Below are positions 1 through 8,733 of a stretch of DNA of 64,000 nt, one piece after another (position 1 is the stretch's first letter; each line of letters starts with the position of its first letter). Under the pieces are notes generated by a model, which saw nothing but the letters and a program-made list of their open reading frames with translations, made no database searches and was not told where the DNA came from. The DNA is from DASTCZ01 sp035308165 (GTDB lineage: Bacteria; Acidobacteriota; Terriglobia; Acidiferrales; UBA7541), in the NCBI GenBank assembly GCA_035308165.1, contig DATGHC010000010.1, positions 1 to 64,000 on the forward strand, given 5' to 3'. Made by a program: the position numbers and the translations under genes.

Positions 1-1060
1 CGGGACGGATTTGTCCGGCGGATTGTTCGTCCTTCAGCTCGAAGCGGACCGGGCCATCGGGAATCGCGGCGAGAAAATCCAGCAGGTACTGCGCGTTGAA
101 TCCGATGGTGATGGGATCGCCTTTGTAGGGTTTCTCGATGGTTTCCGTTGCTTCCCCGTACTCGGGACTTTGGGCGGAAAGTTCCACGCCCTCGGTGGAT
201 ACGGAAAATTTCACGGCGCGGGAGCGCTGGTCGGCAAGTTGCGAGACGCGGCGAATTGCGTCGTTCAATTCGTTGCGATCCATCACCACGAATTTATTGT
301 TGTCGCGCGGCATCACCGCCGGGTAATTGGGGAATTGGCCGGTAAGAATTCTCGAGACGAGGCGACGCGAACCCACCTGGAAAAACAAGTAGCTGTCATC
401 GCGCGCGAAATCAATTACGCCCTCTTCGCCCGCTTCCGCGGCAAGCCGCTGGATTTCCGCCAGCGCTTTCTTGGGCACCAGCACGCGCACTTCGTTATTG
501 AGTCCCGCGAAGTTGTGATCGATTTCGGCCAGCGCCAGCCGGTGCCCGTCGGTGGCCACCATCGTGGCGCTATCGGGCTTCAGCAGCATCAGGCCGCCAT
601 TCAGCGTGTACCGCGACTCCTCCGCGGAAATAGCGAATATCGTGCGCGCAATCAGGCCGGAAAGAATCTTCGCAGGGATTTTGGCCAACGGGTGTGGAGG
701 CTCAGGGATGGCCGGGAAATTGTCTTTCGACATTCCGACCATCTTGTAGGTCCGCCGTCCGGATTGAATTTGCACCCAGTGGTTCTCAAGAATCTTGAAC
801 TTGATTTCCTCGTCGGGCAGCAGGCGCACCAGCTCGAGCAGCTTCTTCGCCGGAATGGTGCCGCTGCCTTCCTTCTTGATTTTGGCCTCACAGGAAGTGC
901 ATATGCTGAGTTCGAGATCGGTGGCGGTCAGAAGAAGTTTGTCGCCCTGGCTCTCAATGAGAAGGTTGGAGAGAATGGGGATAGTGGTCTTGCGCTCGAC
1001 GACGCCTTGCGTCAATTCGAGCTCCTCCAACAGGTCATACTTCTTGACGCTGAATTCCAT
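1..1060 (-). CDS. dnaN: DNA polymerase III sliding clamp (beta subunit), truncated by the window edge
   Basis: The minus strand is open from base 1 to the start codon and encodes about 353 residues of a beta clamp. The clamp encircles DNA and tethers polymerase III. Recognisable features are the N-terminal stretch MEFSVKKYDL, the early KTTIPILSNLL segment shared by bacterial clamps, the NGGLMLLK and ATDGHRLA segments of the second domain, and NKFVVMDRNEL in the third domain. The usual length is about 370, so the last 15-20 residues lie outside. I chose ATG at 1060 because AAGGA sits about 9 bases upstream; an in-frame ATG at 1102 has no such site. dnaA lies upstream on the same strand, the usual replication-gene pairing. 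Confidence 0.95.
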   Translation of the reverse strand, partial: MEFSVKKYDLLEELELTQGVVERKTTIPILSNLLIESQGDKLLLTATDLELSICTSCEAKIKKEGSGTIPAKKLLELVRLLPDEEIKFKILENHWVQIQSGRRTYKMVGMSKDNFPAIPEPPHPLAKIPAKILSGLIARTIFAISAEESRYTLNGGLMLLKPDSATMVATDGHRLALAEIDHNFAGLNNEVRVLVPKKALAEIQRLAAEAGEEGVIDFARDDSYLFFQVGSRRLVSRILTGQFPNYPAVMPRDNNKFVVMDRNELNDAIRRVSQLADQRSRAVKFSVSTEGVELSAQSPEYGEATETIEKPYKGDPITIGFNAQYLLDFLAAIPDGPVRFELKDEQSAGQIRP

Positions 1061-1129
1061 CGTCTCGATTCCTTCGCGCTGCTTGGTGGTGGCTCCGCTC
1101 ATGGCGACTACAATCTACTCTAAATTCAT

Positions 1130-1345
1130 TTAAGGATAAAGACCGTCGTAGCCGTAGGGCCTGTGGAAAGGTGGAAACCTTCTGGGTACGCAATAGGCAC
1201 GGGAGTTTTGTAGTGGAAGACTTTTGCGCCTCTCCGTGGATATTGCGGATAACTCTTGGGAAAACGAGCATTTGATTAAATGCAGTGGAAGTTTTGCCCA
1301 GCGGCGCACAGCTAATCCACAGGAGTCGCGCAGGTTATCCAGTGC
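1130..1345. other. Candidate replication origin between dnaN and dnaA
   Basis: The 379-base gap between dnaN and dnaA codes for nothing convincing. It holds several sequences one or two bases from the DnaA box TTATCCACA: TGTGGAAAG at 1162-1170, TGCGGATAA at 1244-1252, TAATCCACA at 1313-1321 and TTATCCAGT at 1334-1342. AT-rich stretches lie beside them, including TAAATTCATTTAAGGATAAA near 1120-1139 and the dyad GCATTTGATTAAATGC near 1268-1283. Boxes plus a possible unwinding element next to dnaA are typical of bacterial origins. Assignment as oriC is an inference; a second box cluster lies upstream of dnaA. Confidence 0.5.
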
Positions 1346-1439
1346 ATTCCCACAGTTCAAATCATGAAAATTCATCACACAATTCGCAGTGGGCCCACAG
1401 GAACGAAGAGGAACAAAAAGATTCTGAAAGGCCAACGCG

Positions 1440-2834
1440 TCAGCTGAAGGAATCCATCAGGCGGTTGAGGGTGCGATTGAGATCCTTGTCGGTTCGGCGC
1501 AAGGTATCGATCTTGTTGATGGAGTGCAGCACTGTTGTGTGATGCTTGCCGCCGAACTGGCGTCCGATTTCCGGCAGGGAAGCCGAGGTGAGCTGCTTCA
1601 CCAGGTACATGGCCACTTGGCGCGGGAAGGCGATGGCTTTTGAGTTGGAGCGAATCTTCAGGTCCGCATCCCGCAGCCCAAACTGTTCCCCCACGCGCTT
1701 TTGGATCAGCTCAATGGTTACTTTCTTCTCCTGTGTGGCGATGATGTTCTTCAGCACTTGCTGAGCGGTGGTCAGGTTGAGCGTGGCGCTGGTCAGCGAG
1801 GCATAGGCCAGCAGGCGCGTCAGGGCGCCCTCCAGCTCGCGCACGTTGGACTTGATGCTCCGCGCGATGAACTCGGCGACTTCATCGGGCACATGGACGC
1901 GCTCGGATTCCGCCTTCTTCTGCAGGATGGCGATTTTGGTTTCCAGGTCGGGCGGCTGGATGTCGGCGATCAGGCCCCATTCAAAGCGCGAACGGAGGCG
2001 CTCTTCAATCGCCGAGATTTCTTTTGGCGGGCAGTCCGAGGAAAGCACGATCTGCTTGCGCAATTCGTAGAGAGCGTTGAACGTGTGGAAGAACTCCTCC
2101 ACGGTGCGCTCCTTGCCGGCGATGAACTGGATATCGTCCACCAGTAGCACGTCCACATTGCGGTAGCGCTCGCGGAAGCTGATCATCCGGTCGAATCGCA
2201 GCGAAGTAATGACTTCGTTGGTAAATTTTTCCGCGCTCACATAGGTCAGCCGCAACGCCGGGTTGCGCCTCTTGATGCAGTGTCCGATTGCCTGCATCAA
2301 GTGCGTCTTGCCCATGCCCACCCCGCCGTAAAGGTAAAGCGGGTTGTAAGCTTTGGAGGGTTGCTCGGCGACGGCCAGCGACGCGGCGTGCGCAAACTGA
2401 TTCGAGTTGCCGACGACGAAGGTATCGAATGTGTAGCGGGGATTGAGCTGGTGATCCACAGCGTCGAAGTCCAGACGCGCCTGGCGAACCATTGGAGCCG
2501 GAGCAGGAGGCGTTTCCGGCTCATCGCAAAGAAACTCGACGCGCATTTCGGCCAAGCCGACCTCTGTGAGCACGGCTTCCAACAGCGATCCGTAAGTTTC
2601 GGTAAGCTTCTTGCGGAACATCCGGTTGGGCACGCGGACCGTAAGCTTCCCGTTTTCGGCGCCTTGCTGGCGAGTCGGCCGGAACCAAGTGGTGAAGCTG
2701 TGCGGGTTTACACGCCGCTCCATGTGCAGGAGGATGTTGTCCCAAGCGTTCACGAGTGTTGCTGCTGTACCAGGCACGGAGTCGGATAAATCTTTCTGCA
2801 AAAAACGGAAATGCTGGCCACAGGCGATTTCCAT
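1440..2834 (-). CDS. dnaA: Chromosomal replication initiator DnaA
   Basis: DnaA is the AAA+ protein that binds DnaA boxes, unwinds oriC and recruits the helicase. Domain I is visible (AWDNILLHMERRVNPHSF), followed by a short linker and an AAA+ core with Walker A GGVGMGKTHL and Walker B LLVDDIQFI. The C-terminal DNA-binding domain carries FGGKHHTTVLHS, which matches the family signature. The start is uncertain: the reading frame is open to 2987, ATG 2834 gives 464 residues, GTG 2777 gives 445, and GTG 2753 sits right at the conserved domain I. None has a clear ribosome-binding site. The family usually has about 450 residues, so 2834 or 2777 is most likely. DnaA-box-like sequences upstream suggest autoregulation. 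Confidence 0.97.
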   Translation of the reverse strand: MEIACGQHFRFLQKDLSDSVPGTAATLVNAWDNILLHMERRVNPHSFTTWFRPTRQQGAENGKLTVRVPNRMFRKKLTETYGSLLEAVLTEVGLAEMRVEFLCDEPETPPAPAPMVRQARLDFDAVDHQLNPRYTFDTFVVGNSNQFAHAASLAVAEQPSKAYNPLYLYGGVGMGKTHLMQAIGHCIKRRNPALRLTYVSAEKFTNEVITSLRFDRMISFRERYRNVDVLLVDDIQFIAGKERTVEEFFHTFNALYELRKQIVLSSDCPPKEISAIEERLRSRFEWGLIADIQPPDLETKIAILQKKAESERVHVPDEVAEFIARSIKSNVRELEGALTRLLAYASLTSATLNLTTAQQVLKNIIATQEKKVTIELIQKRVGEQFGLRDADLKIRSNSKAIAFPRQVAMYLVKQLTSASLPEIGRQFGGKHHTTVLHSINKIDTLRRTDKDLNRTLNRLMDSFS

Positions 2835-2837
2835 GGC

Positions 2838-3166
2838 TGTGGAAAACCTGTGGAAGCCACACTTCCGGCTTCTCGCTATGTTTCTTAGTTTGAGGAAACC
2901 ACTTTGGCGGGGCCCCGCGCCGCCTGCTTTTGCCGGAACCCACCCCGCCCTTGCGGAGCGCCCGGCCAACGTCCAGCGTTTTCCCAATCGCTGGAGGCTT
3001 GATTCTCATCCTGCACGGGGCCTCCCCGCGCGCATTGCCGCAGGCACTGGATGCCAAGCGGCCGAGAAGCAAGGCGGAGATTTTCCACAAATGCAGGCGC
3101 GGCGGCAAGAGAAAAATTCTCGAAGGCAGGGAGAAGCGCTCACAGGGTTTGCACAGTTTTTCCACA
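2838..3166. promoter_or_regulatory. Cluster of DnaA-box-like sites upstream of dnaA
   Basis: The non-coding stretch between dnaA and the next gene contains TTTTCCACA at 3081-3089 and again at 3158-3166. Near the dnaA start it contains the reverse forms TGTGGAAAA at 2838-2846 and TGTGGAAG at 2849-2856. These resemble DnaA boxes with the common T-for-A change at position 3. They could serve dnaA autoregulation or be part of a two-part origin with the dnaN-side cluster. The reading frames crossing this region on both strands have no family resemblance and look like chance. Confidence 0.45.
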
Positions 3167-3193
3167 ACACCAAATCTTCACGCCAATCGCGGG

Positions 3194-4228
3194 TTACGGC
3201 TGCTTCGGTGTCGGTTTCGCGGGCTTGAGTTCTAAATCGGGACGCGGAAAATCGTAAACACCCAACGGATCGGCCGTTAGGATGAGCCGGTCGGGCTCAA
3301 CGAGGATGGAATTTGGAGCGATGCGCGCGCCCGCCGGCGTGTAGACGCGATATTCGGCGCGCACAATGCCATCCGGATCCAAGAGCAGCAATTCGTTATC
3401 AAGGGCCAGCCAAATTCGCTGGGTGGCCGGATCGATGGCCATGCAGGAGATGGTTGTGCGGAGTTCCGGCGTCTGGCCATGGTCAATTTGGCGCTTGATT
3501 TCGCGTCGGCGTGCTTGCGCCGGGGGCGCAAATTCCAGCGTGTTGAGTGAAATGTCCACAGCGGCATAACCGATGCGGTCGTATTTGCGAAACGTGGGCT
3601 CGGGCAGATAGATGAAGACGAAATAAATGTTTCCGGCGGAGTCGGTGTTCAACCGGCCGGTATTCACGGCGCGGTTAAATTTTTCGTCGTCGAATGTGTC
3701 AATCAGGTCGCCGAAGGAACGTACTTCTTCCCCTTTGAAATTGAAAACTGAAATCAGATGCTCAGCCGTCGCGCTTGTGGCGGCAAATTCGCCTCCGGAA
3801 AGCGCAACGATGCCCGTAGGAGAATCGAAGGGGACGCTCAGGAGCTGAGCTCCGGCGGGGGAGTACACGCGCAGAATGTTACGGCCGCGGTCGGCGACAT
3901 ACACGCGGCCCTCGGAATCCACATCCAGCGCCTGGGCATAGTACAGTGCGGAGGCACCTTTCGTCCCTGGCGGAGGAATCTCAGAAAGCTTCTTGCCGTC
4001 CGCGTCAAAAACAAGAACCGAGTGTGATTGGAGGACATAATATTTTCCTGCGGGTCCCCGTTTCAACCCGGCGGTCCCGGGGCCGGCCTCGGGAAACAGA
4101 CGCTTGCGGCCATCGAGTTCCTGGTCAATCTGCGATTGAGCATACGCCGCCGCGGAGACCAGTGAGAACAGCAGCGCTGTCGACACCGCTGCGCCCAGCC
4201 ACCGACGGATTGCAGGACATGTTTTCAT
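3194..4228 (-). CDS. Exported six-bladed beta-propeller (NHL-like) protein
   Basis: This 344-residue protein begins with a signal peptide (KTCPAIRRW, hydrophobic core, cut after AYAQ). Propeller-like strand repeats follow, such as GRVYVADRGRNILRVYSPAG, GNIYFVFIYLPEP and RIWLALDNELLLLDPDG. Such proteins act outside the inner membrane, usually in binding; no catalytic residues are evident. The tail is short and proline/lysine-rich. ATG at 4228 is preferred over ATG 4246 because a perfect TATAAT ends 9 bases upstream of it, which would place transcription start at or next to the codon. It lies upstream of dnaA on the same strand but is probably a separate unit, since 360 bases separate them. Confidence 0.8.
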   Translation of the reverse strand: MKTCPAIRRWLGAAVSTALLFSLVSAAAYAQSQIDQELDGRKRLFPEAGPGTAGLKRGPAGKYYVLQSHSVLVFDADGKKLSEIPPPGTKGASALYYAQALDVDSEGRVYVADRGRNILRVYSPAGAQLLSVPFDSPTGIVALSGGEFAATSATAEHLISVFNFKGEEVRSFGDLIDTFDDEKFNRAVNTGRLNTDSAGNIYFVFIYLPEPTFRKYDRIGYAAVDISLNTLEFAPPAQARRREIKRQIDHGQTPELRTTISCMAIDPATQRIWLALDNELLLLDPDGIVRAEYRVYTPAGARIAPNSILVEPDRLILTADPLGVYDFPRPDLELKPAKPTPKQP

Positions 4229-4237
4229 GGGCAAAGA

Positions 4238-4243
4238 ATTATA
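4238..4243 (-). promoter_or_regulatory. -10 box TATAAT of the propeller gene
   Basis: The minus strand reads TATAAT followed by TCTTTGCCC and then ATG at 4228. The expected transcription start about 7 bases after the box would leave a leader of 0-3 bases, so the mRNA may be leaderless. The -35 region 17 bases upstream is poor (A-rich), which is the weak point of this call. Confidence 0.45.
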
Positions 4244-4315
4244 CACAGCAAATGATGAGGATTTTTGCCGGAAGGATGCACAAGTTAATGGGCGGCCCTT
4301 CTAGAAACGCCGCCA

Positions 4316-5092
4316 TCATGCGGGCACGCGCACCCGCGCAATGGAACGGGCGCGGCCGGAGGCCTCATCCACATCCACCAACACGCTGTTCAGCCGCGGA
4401 TCGCCCAATGCCACTTCAAATTTCACGGGCATGGCATCCAGGAAGCGCTTCACCATGGAATTGCGGTCCATGCCGATTACGGATTCGTGGGGGCCGGTCA
4501 TGCCCACGTCCGTGATATAGGCCGTGCCATTGGGAAGGACGCGCTCGTCGGCGGTGGCCACGTGCGTGTGCGTGCCTACCACAACAGAAACACGCCCATC
4601 CAGATACCAGCCCATGGCCTGTTTTTCGCTGGTCGCCTCAGCGTGCATGTCCACGAAAATAACTTTCACATCGGGGGGAATGCGCGCCAACTCCTGATCT
4701 GCGGTGCGGAACGGACAGTCGAGCGCGGTCATGAACACGCGCCCCTCCAAGTTCAGCACCCCGTAGCGCACTCCGCTGCGTGAAGTACCCACGTAAAGTC
4801 CCCGGCCCGGGCTGTTCGGAAAATTCGCGGGACGAATCAGGCGCGGTTCATTCACGATGTATTCGAGGATCTCCTTGCGGTCCCAACTGTGATTTCCGCC
4901 CGTGATCACTTCCACGCCCGCATGGAATAGCTCTTCGCAGATTTTGGGAGTGATGCCGAATCCGGCAGCGGAATTCTCGCCGTTGGCGATCACCAGATCC
5001 ACGGAATGCTGGCGCGTGATCTCGGCAAGATTTTTGGTCACCAGGTCGCGGCCGGGTGAGCCGACAAGATCTCCGATGAAAAGTATGCGCAT
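4316..5092 (-). CDS. YmdB/TIGR00282-type metallophosphoesterase
   Basis: This 258-residue protein matches the YmdB family of dimetal phosphodiesterases, which act on 2',3'-cyclic nucleotides and influence RNA turnover or signalling. Metal-binding motifs are visible in order: the N-terminal GDLVGSPGRD, then NGENSAAGFG, GGNHSWDRKE, DMHAEATSEK and GTHTHVATADE. The length agrees with the family (about 260). ATG 5092 directly precedes RILFIGD, the expected N-terminus; the ribosome-binding site is weak. In many bacteria this gene sits next to rny (RNase Y), which is not in this window. Confidence 0.92.
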   Translation of the reverse strand: MRILFIGDLVGSPGRDLVTKNLAEITRQHSVDLVIANGENSAAGFGITPKICEELFHAGVEVITGGNHSWDRKEILEYIVNEPRLIRPANFPNSPGRGLYVGTSRSGVRYGVLNLEGRVFMTALDCPFRTADQELARIPPDVKVIFVDMHAEATSEKQAMGWYLDGRVSVVVGTHTHVATADERVLPNGTAYITDVGMTGPHESVIGMDRNSMVKRFLDAMPVKFEVALGDPRLNSVLVDVDEASGRARSIARVRVPA

Positions 5093-5532
5093 GAACAGGT
5101 TCTTATTGCCTCAAGGTGCACAGGGGTCTTCAGCGCAAAGTGGAGCGTACAGCTACAAAAATGGAGCGGTCCACATGGGTCGTGTGACGCTAGGCCATGA
5201 ACCTCCAATTAAGGCTGGGCGTCCCGCGCCCGCTTCAGGCTTCCCCGGATCCCGCGGAACGGGACGCGGGGCATGCACACCGCGGGTTTAATGGGACACC
5301 CATGAGATTCACATTGGTTCAAACAGCTTTCGCGCCATCACGGGCCCGGCAGGCCGGCCCCGGAAGCATTGTAGCTTGAGGCGGGATTGCGCGCCACGCG
5401 AGCGGCAGGCCGCGGTTCGCAAGAGAAAGCAGCCCGACCTAAAGCAGCAACACTGCAGGGCGCTTCGTCGAAGCGAAAGGCCTCCAGTTCCTAATTGCGG
5501 AACTGGAGGCCCCGAGCGTCCCCAGAGTTCAG
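5093..5532. other. Intergenic region with a terminator-like hairpin
   Basis: No gene was recognised in these 440 bases. A perfect 13-base-pair hairpin lies at 5479-5511 (GGCCTCCAGTTCC / GGAACTGGAGGCC with a 7-base loop). It sits about 20 bases beyond the stop of the minus-strand TonB-dependent receptor and is followed on that strand by TTTCGCTTCG, so it probably terminates that operon, with a weak U-tract. The segment near 5215-5275 is rich in GGGAC/GTCCC repeats with no clear role. Confidence 0.6.
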
Positions 5533-8271
5533 CTAAAAGTGGAAGCCCAGCTCCCCCGTATATGTCCGGGGCGTGACGTAGTGAGTTCCGCTGAAAGTTG
5601 ACAAGTAGTTGTAGAGCGCCACTTTGTTGGCCAGGTTGATGACCGTAAAGCGCGCGCTCCACCTGTACTTGTCAGTGTGAAAGATATTGTCATCGCCCAC
5701 GGCAGCGTCGAACAGATGCCGCGGGGCGATGCGCTGTGGATTGTGGTCGTCATTTTCCGTGCCCGGCGCCGGGACGCTTATCAGAGTGGACCCGAACTGC
5801 GACCCGGGGCATACCGACGGCAGCGCGACGAGCGGAGTTGCGTGAAGGTTTCCGCAGAAGAATCCAGCCTGGAACTCCTGATCGGCGGTAAGCGGCAATC
5901 CGTTGAGGTTATTCACCATAGCGATGTCGCCCTTGGGGATGTTGGCTGATCCACCGTCGAGAACGGAAGTTGAAAATGAGCACGTTGCAGTCGCAGCCAG
6001 GCAGGGCACAAAGCCGGCCACGAGTCCGCTGTCATACCTCCAGTTGAACCCGAACCACGGCCCCCGTTTCCAGGGTTGGTATTGCAAATGCGTCGTTTGG
6101 TTGAACGCTTCGTCATGGTCAATACGAAAGACCGCTGGCGGAGGCGGCGGAGTGATACCCGCGACCGCAGGCGGGAAGAAGCGAGCCGAGATGTGCGACA
6201 TCACCACAAACGCCGAGAAGCCGTGATAATCCGGGACGCTTGCGCGAAGCGCAAACCCCGGGATTTTTGAATTGTGCCATTCGATGGGTAGGAAAATGGG
6301 GCTCGCGCCGAATACGTTGAAATCATATCCGTTGTGCGTATATTTCCAGACATATTCGCCGCTGACCACAAAATACTTGCCCAATGCTTGTTCGAGCCCG
6401 GCGTGAAATTCATTTCGGAAGCCGGGGGCCAACGGTGCGGAGGTTCCTTTGCAGGAGAAGCCATTAACGACAGTCATGATCGCATCGACTACGGGGGCGG
6501 TGCTGCACCCTGTTCCCGAAAGGATCAAGTTCTCATTGAACGGGCTCTCCATGGTGCGGGCATAGGAAACGCGGAGCACCGTGCTGGTCTTCTTGATGTT
6601 GTAAGAGACCCCCGCGCGAGGTTCCGGCTGACGCGAAATGGTATCGAGGCCGTTATAGATGTCTCCTCGGATTCCAACGTTAAAGGTCCAATTCTTGAAC
6701 GAAATTGCGTCTTGGATATATAGCCCAAGCTCTTTGACGTCGGTGTGTCCTCTGTAATTGAAGATGTTCCCACCAGCGGTCAAATCAATAGGGTCCAGGG
6801 TCACGCAAATCGCGTTGGACGGATCGGGGCAGCCAAGCCCTGGGAGCAGCCCCGAATTGATAATCCCAAATCCGTCGTTTTCCGTGAGGAAAGTCTGTTG
6901 GTAGGTGCCTCCGATTTGAATGTTGTTTATCCCTTTGACGTACGTCAGAGCCGCACGCACACCTGAATTGGTCAGGAACCGGAGCTGAGAGACCGTTTCG
7001 TCTTGAAGAGGCCCCAGGTCAGCGAAAGGATCCTTGCTCGGATAGTAGTTATATTGGTCGTGCCTCACCCAGCCGCCGATAGTGAGTACGGTATTCGGAC
7101 TCAAAGTGCGTGTCCATGACGGTGCAACGTCGAAGGTTCTGATTTGCGAACGCTGATCCGTCGGCCCCAGAGGAGCGCCGGTAAGAGGGTTAACCTGTAC
7201 GCTGTGGGTCGAGTCGCACAATGCCGATAGAATCGTACAGGTCTGAAATTGCGTATCGAATGAATTGGGCGTCTGGAGCCAGGAACGGGAGAATCCCAGG
7301 TTCAATTGGAGGGTGTCTTTGCCAGAGGGCTTGAAGTCAAAACGGTCGAAGGCGTTTTCTTCGTTGCCCTTGTCGTTAAGCACCGCGAATTCGGGAGGGT
7401 CAAGGAATCGGCCGCTATTCAACCCGCCCACATAAATGAAGTTGCCCCAATTTTTGCCTCCGTAAGAAAAATCGACTCCACCGCTCGGCGTTCCAAAACT
7501 TCCATAGGAACCTGTTATATCGCCATGCGGAGTTGTGACGCCCATGCCCGAGCGCGTCGTGGCATCAATGATGAGACTGGTCTTGCCTCCATATTGCGCG
7601 CTCGGAGCCCCCGGAATGACCTCAATGGATTGGAGCGCCTCCACAGGAATCTGGTTTGAGAATATCTTGCTCTGCTGGTCAGTGATGGGTTGTCCGTCCA
7701 CTGAAAATGAGTTAGAGGCGTGGTCACCCATTCCGTGGAAGAGGCCGTTGGAGTCGGCAGCCACGCCCGGAGTTGTCAGGGTGATCAGCGAACTCAAGGA
7801 CGACGTTTGACTTTGCAGGGGAACTTTCTCGAACAGGCTCTTGTCCACATCGGTGTGGAAAGTAGGATCTTGTTCGACCAAGTCGCCTCCCGAAGTTTCC
7901 ACGTTGACCTTCACGCTGGTCCCCGCGACCTTCAGGCCGATACTCAGGTCTATAGGGACGCTGGACTTGACCTCGACGTCCTGGTCAAAAACATCGAACC
8001 CCTTCGCCGTGACTTCCAGGTGGTAGGGGTTGAAGGGCACGTTGGCGAACTTAAATGTGCCCGCAGAGTCGGTTTGGGTAGTGCGTTCGTATCCGCTGAC
8101 CGGATTATGGATTCTTACTGTTGCATTTGCGATGGCGGCTTTGGACGAATCCAAGACCGTTCCGCCGATATTGGCTGAATTACCAGTCTGCGCTGGCGAT
8201 GCCGGAACCACGAGCATAAGCGAGATTATGAATATTGCCAGAACACCCACAAAATATTTATTGCCCACCAT
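5533..8271 (-). CDS. Oar-like TonB-dependent outer membrane receptor
   Basis: This 912-residue receptor has a signal peptide (cut near PASPAQTG), then a carboxypeptidase-regulatory-like fold at about residues 35-120 (GGTVLDSSKAAIANATVRI, TDSAGTFKFANVPF). A plug domain follows at about 150-270 (NSFSVDGQPITDQQS, VIPGAPSAQYGGKTS), then a long beta-barrel ending in GELGFHF with a terminal Phe, as outer membrane proteins usually do. Such receptors take up ligands too large or scarce for porins. It is the last gene after the RND metal-efflux genes on the same strand and is separated from the small His/Cys protein by 126 bases, so a metal or metal-chelate ligand is plausible but inferred. A hairpin follows the stop. 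Confidence 0.9.
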   Translation of the reverse strand: MVGNKYFVGVLAIFIISLMLVVPASPAQTGNSANIGGTVLDSSKAAIANATVRIHNPVSGYERTTQTDSAGTFKFANVPFNPYHLEVTAKGFDVFDQDVEVKSSVPIDLSIGLKVAGTSVKVNVETSGGDLVEQDPTFHTDVDKSLFEKVPLQSQTSSLSSLITLTTPGVAADSNGLFHGMGDHASNSFSVDGQPITDQQSKIFSNQIPVEALQSIEVIPGAPSAQYGGKTSLIIDATTRSGMGVTTPHGDITGSYGSFGTPSGGVDFSYGGKNWGNFIYVGGLNSGRFLDPPEFAVLNDKGNEENAFDRFDFKPSGKDTLQLNLGFSRSWLQTPNSFDTQFQTCTILSALCDSTHSVQVNPLTGAPLGPTDQRSQIRTFDVAPSWTRTLSPNTVLTIGGWVRHDQYNYYPSKDPFADLGPLQDETVSQLRFLTNSGVRAALTYVKGINNIQIGGTYQQTFLTENDGFGIINSGLLPGLGCPDPSNAICVTLDPIDLTAGGNIFNYRGHTDVKELGLYIQDAISFKNWTFNVGIRGDIYNGLDTISRQPEPRAGVSYNIKKTSTVLRVSYARTMESPFNENLILSGTGCSTAPVVDAIMTVVNGFSCKGTSAPLAPGFRNEFHAGLEQALGKYFVVSGEYVWKYTHNGYDFNVFGASPIFLPIEWHNSKIPGFALRASVPDYHGFSAFVVMSHISARFFPPAVAGITPPPPPAVFRIDHDEAFNQTTHLQYQPWKRGPWFGFNWRYDSGLVAGFVPCLAATATCSFSTSVLDGGSANIPKGDIAMVNNLNGLPLTADQEFQAGFFCGNLHATPLVALPSVCPGSQFGSTLISVPAPGTENDDHNPQRIAPRHLFDAAVGDDNIFHTDKYRWSARFTVINLANKVALYNYLSTFSGTHYVTPRTYTGELGFHF

Positions 8272-8397
8272 GGTCTCCTCCTAGGAGTGGCCGTATCGGC
8301 CCGTGCGTGATCGGGTGGAATGGACGAAGAGCGAGCGCGACCAGTGAGTTGGAGACGCGACCGACACTTCGGCTGAATTCAGTCTTGATTCGGGGAA

Positions 8398-8697
8398 TTA
8401 CGCGGCGTGAGGAGGAGCGCGCGGCGACTTCGAGCTGAAGACAGCCGCGGATTGCCCGGAAAGCACGGGAAGTGTCACGGCGCCTTCGACCGCGGGCGCG
8501 GGTGGCGCCAACACGGTGATGGGGGTTTGTGGAGCGGGCGTTGAGCCCACGTGGCAGACGCCGCAGGTGGCTGCTTCTGTAGCGCTGCTGTGCGTATGCC
8601 AGATACCCGTGGCCGTCGCTGCCATCAGCACCGCAAGGAACGCGGCGCAGAACAGCGGCAATAAGGCGCGGGGTCTGGTTGGACCGCGGTTTGTCAT
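8398..8697 (-). CDS. Small exported His/Cys protein, downstream partner of the RND genes
   Basis: This 99-residue protein has one N-terminal hydrophobic segment and a short exported part. Just after the membrane segment it carries WHTHSS and then CGVCHVG, a W-H-x-H ... C-x-x-C-H arrangement suited to binding a metal ion. It ends in PRAPPHAA. A second small protein at 14557-14844 has the same layout and the same RAPP ending, so the two are paralogues. GGAGGAG lies about 12 bases before the ATG. It starts 36 bases after the RND pump. It resembles DUF2946-type small exported proteins in layout, but I cannot assign a family with certainty. The CxxCH could formally bind heme, though the preceding HxH and the tiny size favour a metal site. 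Confidence 0.75.
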   Translation of the reverse strand: MTNRGPTRPRALLPLFCAAFLAVLMAATATGIWHTHSSATEAATCGVCHVGSTPAPQTPITVLAPPAPAVEGAVTLPVLSGQSAAVFSSKSPRAPPHAA

Positions 8698-8733
8698 GGG
8701 AGCAACTATTTCTCCTCCGATCTTCCGAATTGA

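Noticed and set aside
11..1123. Plus-strand open reading frame of 370 codons
   Set aside because: It is the antisense of dnaN. The minus strand translates into a recognisable beta clamp.
8398..8697. CxxCH in the two small His/Cys proteins as cytochrome c heme sites
   Set aside because: Each protein has under 70 exported residues and an adjacent W-H-x-H motif, which fits metal binding better than a heme fold.
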